This document shows, one piece after another, positions 1 to 5,209 of a stretch of DNA of 6,104 nucleotides. The notes under the pieces were generated by a model. That model saw only the letters and a list, made by a program, of their open reading frames with translations. It did not search any database and was not told where the DNA came from. This stretch comes from an uncultured bacterium (GTDB taxonomy: Bacteria > Patescibacteriota > Minisyncoccia > Phycocordibacterales > CAIZLB01), in NCBI GenBank assembly GCA_903864515.1, contig CAIPFZ010000038.1, positions 1 to 6,104 of the forward strand, given 5' to 3'. A program made the translations under genes and the position numbers. Numbering within the stretch: position 1 is the first letter of the stretch; each line of letters begins with the position of its first letter.

Positions 1-23
1 CTTAAGAGATGTCTGTTTGCCAT
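1..23 (-). CDS. nusB: Partial gene at window edge, probable transcription antitermination factor NusB (N-terminus only)
   Basis: Only seven complete codons lie inside the window, reading MANRHLL from an ATG at 23-21 and running off the left edge. This opening resembles the (M)xNRHLxR start that I associate with NusB of Patescibacteria, and rpmF followed by nusB is a gene order I recall for that group. NusB is an RNA-binding factor that acts with NusE in ribosomal RNA antitermination. The start lies 54 nt downstream of the rpmF stop with no terminator hairpin between, so co-transcription with rpmF is likely. No Shine-Dalgarno sequence is visible. The call rests on a very short match plus context, so another gene is possible. 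Confidence 0.42.
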
Positions 24-77
24 ACTGTTTTATATTTTGATGAAAGTGCTAAATGTGCTGTTCCGTGACCTTGATAA

Positions 78-344
78 TTATTTCTTTGCTGTAACCTTTT
101 TAACTTTTGCTGCCTTTGGCTTTGACTTTGTAGCTGCCTTCTTCTCCTTTTTTGTCTTCTTTGGAGCCTTTACTTTCTTTGCAAAAACGTCAATTCCCTT
201 ATATTTACCACAACTTGAACAAGCTCTGTGCTTTTGCTTTAGAGCTCCGCAATCCTTACAAAGAGTAGCATCCACAGCAGTTAGTGCGTGGTGACTTCTT
301 CTGTTTCCGGTGTGTCCGGATGTGTGTCTCATGTGATTTACCAT
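78..344 (-). CDS. rpmF: Large ribosomal subunit protein bL32 with basic C-terminal tail
   Basis: This is a protein of 88 residues. The core (1-54) carries the bL32 signature: a basic N-terminus with HTGNRRSHHAL (11-21), then a zinc ribbon with cysteines at 29, 32, 42 and 45 (CKDCG...CSSCG). bL32 sits in the 50S subunit near the exit-tunnel side. The family is usually about 55-60 residues; here a tail of about 33 residues (56-88), almost all Lys, Ala, Pro and Thr, is added. I chose the ATG at 344 because the protein from there aligns with CPR bL32 starts and a GGAG lies just upstream. The frame stays open to another ATG at 404, but those 20 extra hydrophobic residues are not bL32-like and have no ribosome binding site. 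An ATG at 332 is a second alternative. The GGAG is only 3 nt from the chosen ATG and is buried in a hairpin. Confidence 0.93.
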   Translation of the reverse strand: MVNHMRHTSGHTGNRRSHHALTAVDATLCKDCGALKQKHRACSSCGKYKGIDVFAKKVKAPKKTKKEKKAATKSKPKAAKVKKVTAKK

Positions 345-346
345 AT

Positions 347-374
347 ACTCCAAATAATAGCTTATTATTGGAGT
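347..374 (-). promoter_or_regulatory. Hairpin sequestering the rpmF Shine-Dalgarno
   Basis: On the mRNA strand, ACTCCAA (374-368) and TAATA (367-363) pair with TATTA (359-355) and TTGGAGT (353-347). This gives 12 perfect base pairs, one bulged U (354) and a 3-nt AGC loop. The 3' arm contains the GGAG (351-348) that precedes the rpmF ATG at 344, so the folded form hides the ribosome binding site. Hiding the site in a stem is a known way for ribosomal protein genes to control translation. Whether bL32, another factor or temperature opens this one is not visible. The structure is read directly from the sequence; the regulatory role is inference. Confidence 0.6.
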
Positions 375-428
375 TTTTGCAAGAATTATCACCTCTACAA
401 ACATTAATGTGGTAGATAAACAGATGGT

Positions 429-454
429 GGCTTCCTAGGGTCTAGGTTTTAGCC
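429..454. repeat. Small nested inverted repeat, GGCT-CCTAG / CTAGG-AGCC
   Basis: CCTAG (434-438) and CTAGG (442-446) form a 5-bp stem with a 3-nt loop. It is framed by GGCT (429-432) and AGCC (451-454). If the rpmF promoter proposed at 457-486 is right, transcription starts near 450 and the inner stem forms the very 5' end of the rpmF mRNA, where a stem could protect against decay. The stem is short and could be chance. Confidence 0.3.
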
Positions 455-456
455 CC

Positions 457-486
457 AATATAGAAAATTGACGGTTTTTCCGTCAA
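457..486 (-). promoter_or_regulatory. Putative sigma-70 type promoter of rpmF
   Basis: On the minus strand, TTGACG (486-481, 5 of 6 to consensus) is followed by an 18-nt spacer and TATATT (462-457, 5 of 6). The predicted start is near 450, giving rpmF a leader of about 105 nt that contains the hairpin over its ribosome binding site. The -35 box and most of the spacer coincide with the perfect inverted repeat at 464-490, so this promoter could be controlled by a protein binding there. A second -10-like GATAAT at 390-385 lacks a good -35. Confidence 0.5.
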
Positions 487-490
487 TTTT
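464..490. repeat. Perfect 11-bp inverted repeat in the rpmF / NYN divergent region
   Basis: AAAATTGACGG (464-474) and CCGTCAATTTT (480-490) are exact reverse complements around a T5 loop. The shape (A-tract, GC-containing stem, T-tract) fits a terminator on either strand. However, no gene reads into it within the window, and it overlays the -35 and spacer of the rpmF promoter. It may therefore be an operator, or the end of an unannotated short plus-strand RNA. The repeat is certain; its role is not. Confidence 0.65.
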
Positions 491-530
491 ACTAATAGAG
501 ATTGAAAGATTCTAGCTGTGGTTAGTAAAA
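487..530. repeat. 9-bp inverted repeat overlapping the neighbouring dyad
   Basis: TTTTACTAA (487-495) and TTAGTAAAA (522-530) are exact reverse complements separated by 26 nt. Bases 487-490 also belong to the right arm of the 464-490 repeat, so the two stems cannot both form fully in RNA. Arms made mostly of A and T make a chance match plausible. Confidence 0.35.
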
Positions 531-543
531 ATTCTTAAGATCT

Positions 544-572
544 TTGCCGATTCTTTAGAAAATTTTTATAAA
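544..572 (+). promoter_or_regulatory. Putative sigma-70 type promoter of the NYN gene
   Basis: TTGCCG (544-549) is followed by a 17-nt spacer and TATAAA (567-572). The predicted transcription start is near 579, leaving a leader of about 25 nt before the ATG at 604. The leader has no Shine-Dalgarno match. Position and spacing are close to ideal for the only plus-strand gene of the window. Confidence 0.55.
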
Positions 573-603
573 AACTTCGGGTTGTATTTGATAGACTCTT
601 TGA

Positions 604-1110
604 ATGGAATTAACTTGTGTATATATAGACGCTGCTAACATCATATTGAGTGCCCAAGGTATTGATTTTGATTTGGATTTAAGTTTACTATTTCAGTATC
701 TTTATGATAAATATAGAGATTGTAAAATAGTATTCTTCATTGGAGATGTCAAATATTTGAAAACCATAGAGGCTATTATTATAGGGTACGGGGTTGAGTT
801 AGTGGTTAAACAAACTGTTAGAGAAGGTGGAAAAATTAAAGCTAACTGTGATGTTGAATTAACAAACAGAGTCTCTATTGATGTTGAAAGGAATATTGTA
901 AATAAAGTAATACTTATGTCTGGAGATGGAGATTTTGTTGCATTAACTGACTATGTTAGAGATATGGGAAAGTGCGTATCTTGTATGTCTGTAACCCCTA
1001 AAAACACCTCGATTTTTATTAAACAAAGACCTTATTTAAGAATTATGTATTTAATACAGATTAGAGATTTACTTGAAAATAAAAAAGTTCTCACTAAGCA
1101 CGCAACTTAG
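604..1110 (+). CDS. NYN domain (PIN-like) ribonuclease family protein, LabA/DUF88 type
   Basis: This is a single-domain protein of 168 residues. It shows the acidic motifs of the NYN family in order: YIDAANI near the start (Asp9, Asn12), KANCDVELTNRVSID in the middle (Asp83, Asp93) and SGDGDF (106-111, Asp108 and Asp110), followed by LTDYVRDMGKCV. NYN domains share the PIN/FLAP nuclease fold, and their clustered aspartates bind divalent metal; known members cleave RNA. The substrate of this one cannot be told. No C-terminal RNA-binding domain (such as LOTUS) is attached, and no transmembrane segment is seen. The start is fixed by an in-frame TGA at 601-603 immediately before the ATG. The gene is divergent from rpmF, converges on the ABC operon and has its own promoter. 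A consensus antisense promoter faces its 3' end. Confidence 0.86.
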   Translation: MELTCVYIDAANIILSAQGIDFDLDLSLLFQYLYDKYRDCKIVFFIGDVKYLKTIEAIIIGYGVELVVKQTVREGGKIKANCDVELTNRVSIDVERNIVNKVILMSGDGDFVALTDYVRDMGKCVSCMSVTPKNTSIFIKQRPYLRIMYLIQIRDLLENKKVLTKHAT

Positions 1111-1128
1111 CAAGATCTTTTTCGTAGT
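1080..1128 (-). ncRNA. Candidate short RNA (about 50 nt), antisense to the 3' end of the NYN gene
   Basis: A consensus promoter at 1135-1162 predicts a start near 1128 on the minus strand, and a T-run ends the terminator hairpin near 1081. The product would be about 15 nt of single-stranded leader plus one hairpin and a U-tail. It overlaps the last 30 or so bases of the NYN coding region. No ORF of meaningful length fits. No known RNA family is recognised. If the terminator leaks, the same promoter makes a longer antisense RNA across the NYN gene. Confidence 0.35.
1081..1122 (-). terminator. Rho-independent terminator, stronger on the minus strand
   Basis: Read on the minus strand, CTTGCTAAG (1114-1106) pairs with CTTAGTGAG (1098-1090) over a 7-nt loop. 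All nine positions pair if two G-U pairs are allowed. The stem is followed by AAC and T6 (1086-1081), then more T-rich sequence. On the plus strand the two wobble pairs become A-C mismatches, although T5 (1118-1122) follows the stem, so it may also terminate the NYN transcript, whose stop codon lies inside it. It can serve as the end of the ABC operon, which has no terminator of its own closer by, and of the short RNA proposed at 1080-1128. Confidence 0.55.
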
Positions 1129-1134
1129 AGTTCT

Positions 1135-1162
1135 ATTATATCAAAACCGGTTTGCTTGTCAA
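1135..1162 (-). promoter_or_regulatory. Consensus extended -10 promoter facing the NYN gene
   Basis: On the minus strand TTGACA (1162-1157) and TATAAT (1140-1135) match the sigma-70 consensus at all twelve positions, with a 16-nt spacer. TGA directly before the -10 adds the extended -10 motif (TGn). An A/T-rich stretch lies upstream. The spacer contains a perfect 10-bp palindrome, AAACCGGTTT (1144-1153). TTGTC/GACAA (1156-1160 and 1171-1175) flank the -35. Either could be an operator. No annotated gene begins downstream: the promoter points into the convergent NYN gene. Confidence 0.72.
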
Positions 1163-1191
1163 ATTTTATCGACAAAAAACCCTTCGAATAA

Positions 1192-2187
1192 TTATTTAGC
1201 CAACTCCCCGTTAGTTTCTTGAAAAATAACCCTGATTATGTCGTCTATTGGCATTTCATCGATCAGGATATCATCTATCATTAAATCTGAAGAAATGATT
1301 TCTGAGGCTATTCTTTTGACCGATTCTCTCGGAACCTTTATGGACGCTCTGATACCCTGATAATCTTCAATGACACCAAACCTCTCCAGGTCTTCCCGCC
1401 TAATTGGCTCAATAGATGTAATCCTGATTATCTTGTCTGTTGCATATGTTGAGATCAGGTGAGCCAATTTTCCATCGTAAATTATCTTTCCGAAATTGAT
1501 GACAATAACCCTATCGCACAACTCTTTGATGTCATCCATGTAGTGGGATGTAAGAATTATAGTTGTTTTCTTTAGATGATTATATTTTTTAATAAAATCT
1601 CTAACATTCTTCTGCGCAACAACATCAAGACCGATTGTTGGTTCATCTAAGAATAATACTTTTGGTCTATGCAGTAGCGATGCTACCAATTCACATTTCA
1701 TGCGCTGACCTAGTGATAGTTTTTTAACCTGCACATCTAATACATCTTCAATTTCCAGTAGCTTACTAAGTTCATCTATAATTGATCTAAAATCCTCATC
1801 ACTGATTTCACTAAACGCTTTAAATAACACAAAGTTATCCATTGGAGTTATCAATCGAGCCAACTGATCCTTTTGACCCATTACAATTCCAAACTGTTTC
1901 TTAAAGTTCTTCTGTCTTTTTTGTGGATCATATCCAAGCACACTCACTTGACCAGCGCTGGGATACAAGATGCCTGACAACATTTTTAACGTTGTTGTTT
2001 TACCCGCACCATTTGGTCCAAGAAAGCCAACTATCTCCCCCTCCTCAATATTAAAAGAAATATCATCAACCGCATCTTTGTACCACTTTTTACGATAAAA
2101 AAGAGACTTGATTGTACCCAAAAGCCCCGCTTGCTTACGGTAGAATTCAAATCTTTTCGATAAATTTTTTACTTCAATTATACTCAT
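1192..2187 (-). CDS. ABC transporter ATP-binding protein, ABC-2 type (COG4586-like)
   Basis: This protein of 331 residues holds a complete nucleotide-binding domain: Walker A GPNGAGKT (57-64), Q-loop Gln105, signature LSLGQ (157-161), Walker B VLFLDEP (177-183), D-loop GLD (186-188) and H-loop His215. All catalytic residues are present, so it should hydrolyse ATP and drive the adjacent permease at the cytoplasmic membrane. Two features point to the COG4586 group: an insertion of about 25 basic and aromatic residues (14-40) after the first strand, and a C-terminal extension (about 250-331) beyond the ATPase core. The substrate of that group is not established. The gene lies 23 nt downstream of the permease stop and is surely co-transcribed with it. 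The A/T-only stretch before the ATG at 2187 has no Shine-Dalgarno, so translation may depend on coupling or on an unstructured leader. Confidence 0.93.
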   Translation of the reverse strand: MSIIEVKNLSKRFEFYRKQAGLLGTIKSLFYRKKWYKDAVDDISFNIEEGEIVGFLGPNGAGKTTTLKMLSGILYPSAGQVSVLGYDPQKRQKNFKKQFGIVMGQKDQLARLITPMDNFVLFKAFSEISDEDFRSIIDELSKLLEIEDVLDVQVKKLSLGQRMKCELVASLLHRPKVLFLDEPTIGLDVVAQKNVRDFIKKYNHLKKTTIILTSHYMDDIKELCDRVIVINFGKIIYDGKLAHLISTYATDKIIRITSIEPIRREDLERFGVIEDYQGIRASIKVPRESVKRIASEIISSDLMIDDILIDEMPIDDIIRVIFQETNGELAK

Positions 2188-2210
2188 ATTTTATTTATAT
2201 TTAATATATT

Positions 2211-3020
2211 TTACGAACCACTGGCTTCATATTTTCTTAAACCCCTTTTCCAAACAAAATGCAAAATACCAGATAAAATAATTATCCAAATCAATTGAAC
2301 TCCAAGACCGATTAAACCATCATGAACACTAATCTTTTTTAGATAAAGTTGAGCAGGAAAATAGAATGAATACGCGAATGGTAAATAAATACTTACCGTC
2401 GCTAAAGTAACAGGAAGTAAACTTAGTGGAAAATAACCTCCAGAGAAAAATCTTTTAATTCTATCAATCGTTAATTGCAATGCTTCAGTTTCATCTGTCC
2501 AAAATGCAATAGTACCAATCAAAAATCCAATAAGCATTTCGATTACAAAAGCAAGGAAAATCATTGCAACAATCAACAATAAATAAATCATATTTCCATT
2601 AAATATAAATTTATCTAGGAAAAATAGAATCAGTATTGACTGAGTCAACAAAGACAGGGATGTAGAAAGAAAGGAACGGCCAAATTCATTGAAGAATATA
2701 AACTTAATGTAAGGAATTGGCCTAACTAAAAACATGGATAATCTTCCTTCGACAATATCCCTGGAGACATAAGCTGGTAAAAAGTTTCTCACCGCAAGAG
2801 AGCACAAGTTACCAACGAGCACATATGTTACCATTTCGTTCAATGTAAAACCTTTTATTATTCCGGTACCACCAGAGTAGATGGCAGTCCACATCAATAT
2901 CAAGACCAAAAGTTCTGTTATTTCTCCAGCCCGATACATGATTATGGTAAAGCGATAATTAAGGTTTCTTAACCATGCGGTTTTTATAATAACAATACCT
3001 TGCTTGATGTGTTTTAGCAT
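2211..3020 (-). CDS. ABC-2 type transporter permease (PF06182 / COG4587-like)
   Basis: From the ATG at 3020 this is a 269-residue membrane protein with about six hydrophobic segments, roughly at 33-50, 62-80, 118-136, 144-174, 197-216 and 236-257. The cytoplasmic loop motif DIVEGRLSMFLVRPIPY (88-104), the FFSGGYFPLSLLP stretch (191-203) and the closing LRKYEASGS resemble the ABC-2 permeases that pair with COG4586 ATPases, and the partner ATPase follows directly. The frame is open to a TTG at 3044, adding eight residues. I prefer the ATG because the added part (MVVVSCYI) is not needed by the family. Neither start has a well-spaced Shine-Dalgarno. Operons of this family often encode two different permeases; here there is one, which would have to form a homodimer or use a subunit encoded elsewhere. 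Confidence 0.86.
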   Translation of the reverse strand: MLKHIKQGIVIIKTAWLRNLNYRFTIIMYRAGEITELLVLILMWTAIYSGGTGIIKGFTLNEMVTYVLVGNLCSLAVRNFLPAYVSRDIVEGRLSMFLVRPIPYIKFIFFNEFGRSFLSTSLSLLTQSILILFFLDKFIFNGNMIYLLLIVAMIFLAFVIEMLIGFLIGTIAFWTDETEALQLTIDRIKRFFSGGYFPLSLLPVTLATVSIYLPFAYSFYFPAQLYLKKISVHDGLIGLGVQLIWIIILSGILHFVWKRGLRKYEASGS

Positions 3021-3060
3021 AATATAACATGATACTACCACCAACGTTCGTGGCTGTCAT
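2959..3060 (-). other. Possible 33-codon upstream ORF overlapping the permease start
   Basis: A minus-strand GGAGG (3067-3063), the best Shine-Dalgarno match I found in the window, lies 2 nt before an ATG at 3060 that opens a 33-codon frame ending in TAA at 2959. It overlaps the permease start in another frame. The spacing is too short for efficient initiation and the peptide (starting MTATNVGG) resembles nothing I know. It could be a leader peptide that competes with permease translation, or simply chance. Confidence 0.18.
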
Positions 3061-3090
3061 TACCTCCAACTTGAGTACGACAGTGGACAC

Positions 3091-3118
3091 CAATTTATCT
3101 AAAATTTCACATAAATTG
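3091..3118. promoter_or_regulatory. 28-bp dyad upstream of the ABC operon, candidate operator
   Basis: CAATTTAT (3091-3098) and ATAAATTG (3111-3118) are exact reverse complements, and the centre between them is itself the palindrome AAATTT (3102-3107). Only two of the fourteen symmetric pairs fail. Half-site centres are 20 bp apart, about two helical turns. It overlaps a weak minus-strand promoter candidate (TTATCA 3122-3117, 17-nt spacer, GATAAA 3099-3094), a position suited to repression of the permease-ATPase operon. A/T-rich arms raise the chance of coincidence. Confidence 0.42.
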
Positions 3119-3189
3119 ATAACCTAATACCATTTTTAATGTAAATGAGTAAAAATTGCAAATCAAAAGACTAGACAGCCTGATATTAT

Positions 3190-3945
3190 TTATTCTTTGG
3201 AGTATATAATCCAGGTGGTTTGAGTTAGAAAATCCTTGTCTCCAAGCATTGTTCTAAGTTTAGTTGCCTGCTCATTACTTAGAGAGTATCTTTCAATGAA
3301 GGGTTGTGAAAGGCCTTGAATCTTTTTTGACAAAATTCTTTCATATTTTATATTTTGATTATCCATATGGTTTTCAATCTGCTCAGCGGTTGACCAGTAC
3401 ATTCCCGATCTTTTAATTTGGGGCAGGTCGTCATCAATAAAAATTCTATTAACTATTTCACGCCACGATTCTGGATCAAAACTATCAGCCCCGCCGTGTT
3501 GAACAATTGCAAAAACCTTGGTAACCCTAGATATTTCACTAATTATATTCTTTTGATTTTCAAAAAGATTAAACTGAAGAACATATCTCATTATTACCAA
3601 ATCAAAACTTTTATCATCAAACGGCAATAATTCAGCATCAGCCACTATCTTTTCACCATCAATACAGTTTTGCGATACAGCATCGGGATTAGTATCAGTG
3701 ATTGTTATTTTAAAATTATATTCAGGTAGAAGCTCTAAAATATCAGCTAACAACTCTCCTTTAGAAGAACCAACATCTAGTAATGTGTATTCTTTTTTTA
3801 TATCAGTTAATTTCGATTTAATGAGATTAGAAAATAGGCCAGCGGATTCGCCATAAATTTGCTTGATTGAATCTGAAATTGAATTACCCTTAAAAACCCC
3901 AGCGGTAGCATTACCCATATCATATATTGGTTTTTGATTTTGCAT
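3190..3945 (-). CDS. Class I SAM-dependent methyltransferase (methyltransferase domain 11-like)
   Basis: This 251-residue protein has the Rossmann-type methyltransferase core. Motif I is LLDVGSSKGELL (55-66), the glycine-rich loop that binds S-adenosylmethionine. Motif II ends in ITDTNPDA (82-89), whose acidic residue (Asp84) would hold the ribose. VADAELLPFDDKSFDLVIMRYVLQF (101-125, given by position because long) is the motif III-IV region typical of small-molecule methyltransferases. The C-terminal part (150-251) lacks a recognisable substrate domain, so the target is unknown. The ATG at 3945 lies 19 nt after the stop of the binding-protein gene with no terminator between, so the two are probably one operon. 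No Shine-Dalgarno is seen; Met10 is an alternative start. The 144-bp gap and dyad before the permease suggest the ABC pair is separately controlled. Confidence 0.86.
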   Translation of the reverse strand: MQNQKPIYDMGNATAGVFKGNSISDSIKQIYGESAGLFSNLIKSKLTDIKKEYTLLDVGSSKGELLADILELLPEYNFKITITDTNPDAVSQNCIDGEKIVADAELLPFDDKSFDLVIMRYVLQFNLFENQKNIISEISRVTKVFAIVQHGGADSFDPESWREIVNRIFIDDDLPQIKRSGMYWSTAEQIENHMDNQNIKYERILSKKIQGLSQPFIERYSLSNEQATKLRTMLGDKDFLTQTTWIIYSKE

Positions 3946-3964
3946 TCTAGATAGTATATCAGAC

Positions 3965-5101
3965 TTATTCCGCCTTTACCCATTTTCCATCAACAACCTT
4001 CATTAGGAGACTTTCTCTTTTTGAAACACCCTTATCATTAAAATATAACTTGCCTGACACGCCAATATTTTCTGACTTAACCAGCGTCTTTGAGAAACAA
4101 TCGCTATCTAGTATACCGTCCGCTTTAGTACAAGCACCCATTATCTTTGATATCAAAAACATATCATCATAGGCAAAAGCAGAATCAGAGATTGGCTCTT
4201 GATTAAATCTTGCAAAATATTTGTCTCTAAACATCTTTTGAGACTCGTTCATTGAGCCATTAATAAAACCATACCAAGTTGAGATGGTACCATTTTCTTG
4301 ATATAAACCTCTGATTTCGTCAGTGTCACCATTTGGCAAAAAAGGAGAAACTTCTTGATAAGTTTTAATGTTTAACATACCAAGTTCTTTCAATTGCTTC
4401 ATAAAGATATCAGATTTTCTCCAAGTACAAGATATTATTCCATCTGGTTTTGAATCTTTTATTTTCAAAAGAGATGTTCTAAAATCTGTTGATTCAGGCG
4501 TAAATCTTTCCTCAACCGCAATAATCCCCTTACCTGATTCTAGGATTGTTTTTTTAGCTTCTAGATAATAGTCCTCACAGGCATCGCTCTTCTCACCAAG
4601 ATATGCGATTTTTTTAACACCATCTTTCACCATGTAATTTCCGAGGGATCTTCCAAGGTCCTTGGAATCAAAATAATCTCTGAAGAAAAGATCATTCCCT
4701 TCGGCAATAGTTGCTAGGGTTGAATAATACAACATTGGAACTTTGGCATCAGCAAGCACTCCTGCTATAGCTTGAGTTGGAGCTGTAAAGACAGAAAGTA
4801 TCATTGATGATTTATCATTTGCTAATAATTTTTGAACATTTGTGACAGCTACATTTGGTTGACCTTGATTATCCTCATTCACTAGTGTTATCTTTTTACC
4901 ATCTACACCTCCATTTTTATTTATTTCCTCAACAGCAAGAGTTAATCCATTTTTGTAAGCCTGTCCAATAAAAGCTAGCGGGCCAGTTAGAGGTAGCGTT
5001 GCCCCGATTTTAATATCATTTTTAGGTTTACTATTTCCAATCATGATTACAGAAACAACTAGAACTATCAAAACAATTACGATTATTATCTTATTTTTCA
5101 T
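3965..5101 (-). CDS. Branched-chain amino acid type (LivJ-like, Peripla_BP_6) substrate-binding protein
   Basis: This protein of 378 residues starts with a basic tip and one strongly hydrophobic segment (5-22), then the two-lobed type I binding-protein fold. IKIGATLPLTGPLAFIGQ (30-47), EEINKNGGVDGKKITLV (58-74) and the following NEDNQGQPNVAV are hallmarks of the LivJ/Peripla_BP_6 family. It would capture a small ligand (amino acid or similar) outside the membrane. There is no lipobox cysteine after the hydrophobic segment, so anchoring must be by an uncleaved N-terminal helix, or the protein is secreted. Cys324 and Cys335 could form a disulfide. No LivHMGF importer genes lie nearby; the neighbouring ABC-2 pair is of another kind. 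A GGAG (5117-5114) sits 12 nt before the ATG. Two tandem palindromes lie upstream. Confidence 0.9.
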   Translation of the reverse strand: MKNKIIIVIVLIVLVVSVIMIGNSKPKNDIKIGATLPLTGPLAFIGQAYKNGLTLAVEEINKNGGVDGKKITLVNEDNQGQPNVAVTNVQKLLANDKSSMILSVFTAPTQAIAGVLADAKVPMLYYSTLATIAEGNDLFFRDYFDSKDLGRSLGNYMVKDGVKKIAYLGEKSDACEDYYLEAKKTILESGKGIIAVEERFTPESTDFRTSLLKIKDSKPDGIISCTWRKSDIFMKQLKELGMLNIKTYQEVSPFLPNGDTDEIRGLYQENGTISTWYGFINGSMNESQKMFRDKYFARFNQEPISDSAFAYDDMFLISKIMGACTKADGILDSDCFSKTLVKSENIGVSGKLYFNDKGVSKRESLLMKVVDGKWVKAE

Positions 5102-5107
5102 ATATTA

Positions 5108-5136
5108 ATATTACTCCACTGACCAGGATTTGTCCA
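5108..5136 (-). promoter_or_regulatory. Possible promoter of the binding-protein operon
   Basis: On the minus strand TGGACA (5136-5131, 5 of 6 to consensus) is followed by a 17-nt spacer and TAATAT (5113-5108, 4 of 6). The predicted start falls at or next to the ATG at 5101, which would give a leaderless mRNA. An alternative, TCTACA (5177-5172) with TATAGG (5154-5149), would start further upstream, keep the GGAG in the leader and put the first palindrome over the -35. The sequence does not decide between them. Confidence 0.28.
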
Positions 5137-5155
5137 AATGGCAATAGACCTATAC

Positions 5156-5184
5156 TGAGTTGTCTACAGATTGTAGACAACTCA
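5156..5184. promoter_or_regulatory. Perfect 13-bp palindrome, proximal copy of a tandem operator-like element
   Basis: TGAGTTGTCTACA (5156-5168) and TGTAGACAACTCA (5172-5184) are exact reverse complements around GAT. The core TGTCTACA-N3-TGTAGACA recurs in the distal copy. No T-run follows on either strand, so it is not a typical terminator of rnhB. It lies in the gap before the binding-protein gene, centred 69 bp upstream of the ATG. A dimeric regulator site is the simplest reading; a REP-like genomic repeat is the alternative. Confidence 0.6.
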
Positions 5185-5209
5185 AACTCCTTCCTCTGCT
5201 GGCAATTCC

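Noticed and set aside
37..294. Plus-strand 85-codon ORF rich in Phe and Ala
   Set aside because: It is the antisense of the lysine-rich tail and zinc ribbon of rpmF; the Phe runs are complements of Lys codons.
3052..3180. GGCTGTC (3052-3058) and GACAGCC (3174-3180) as terminal inverted repeats of a 129-bp MITE-like element
   Set aside because: The match stops at seven bases, no target-site duplication flanks it, and a 7-bp inverted pair is expected by chance in a gap of this size.
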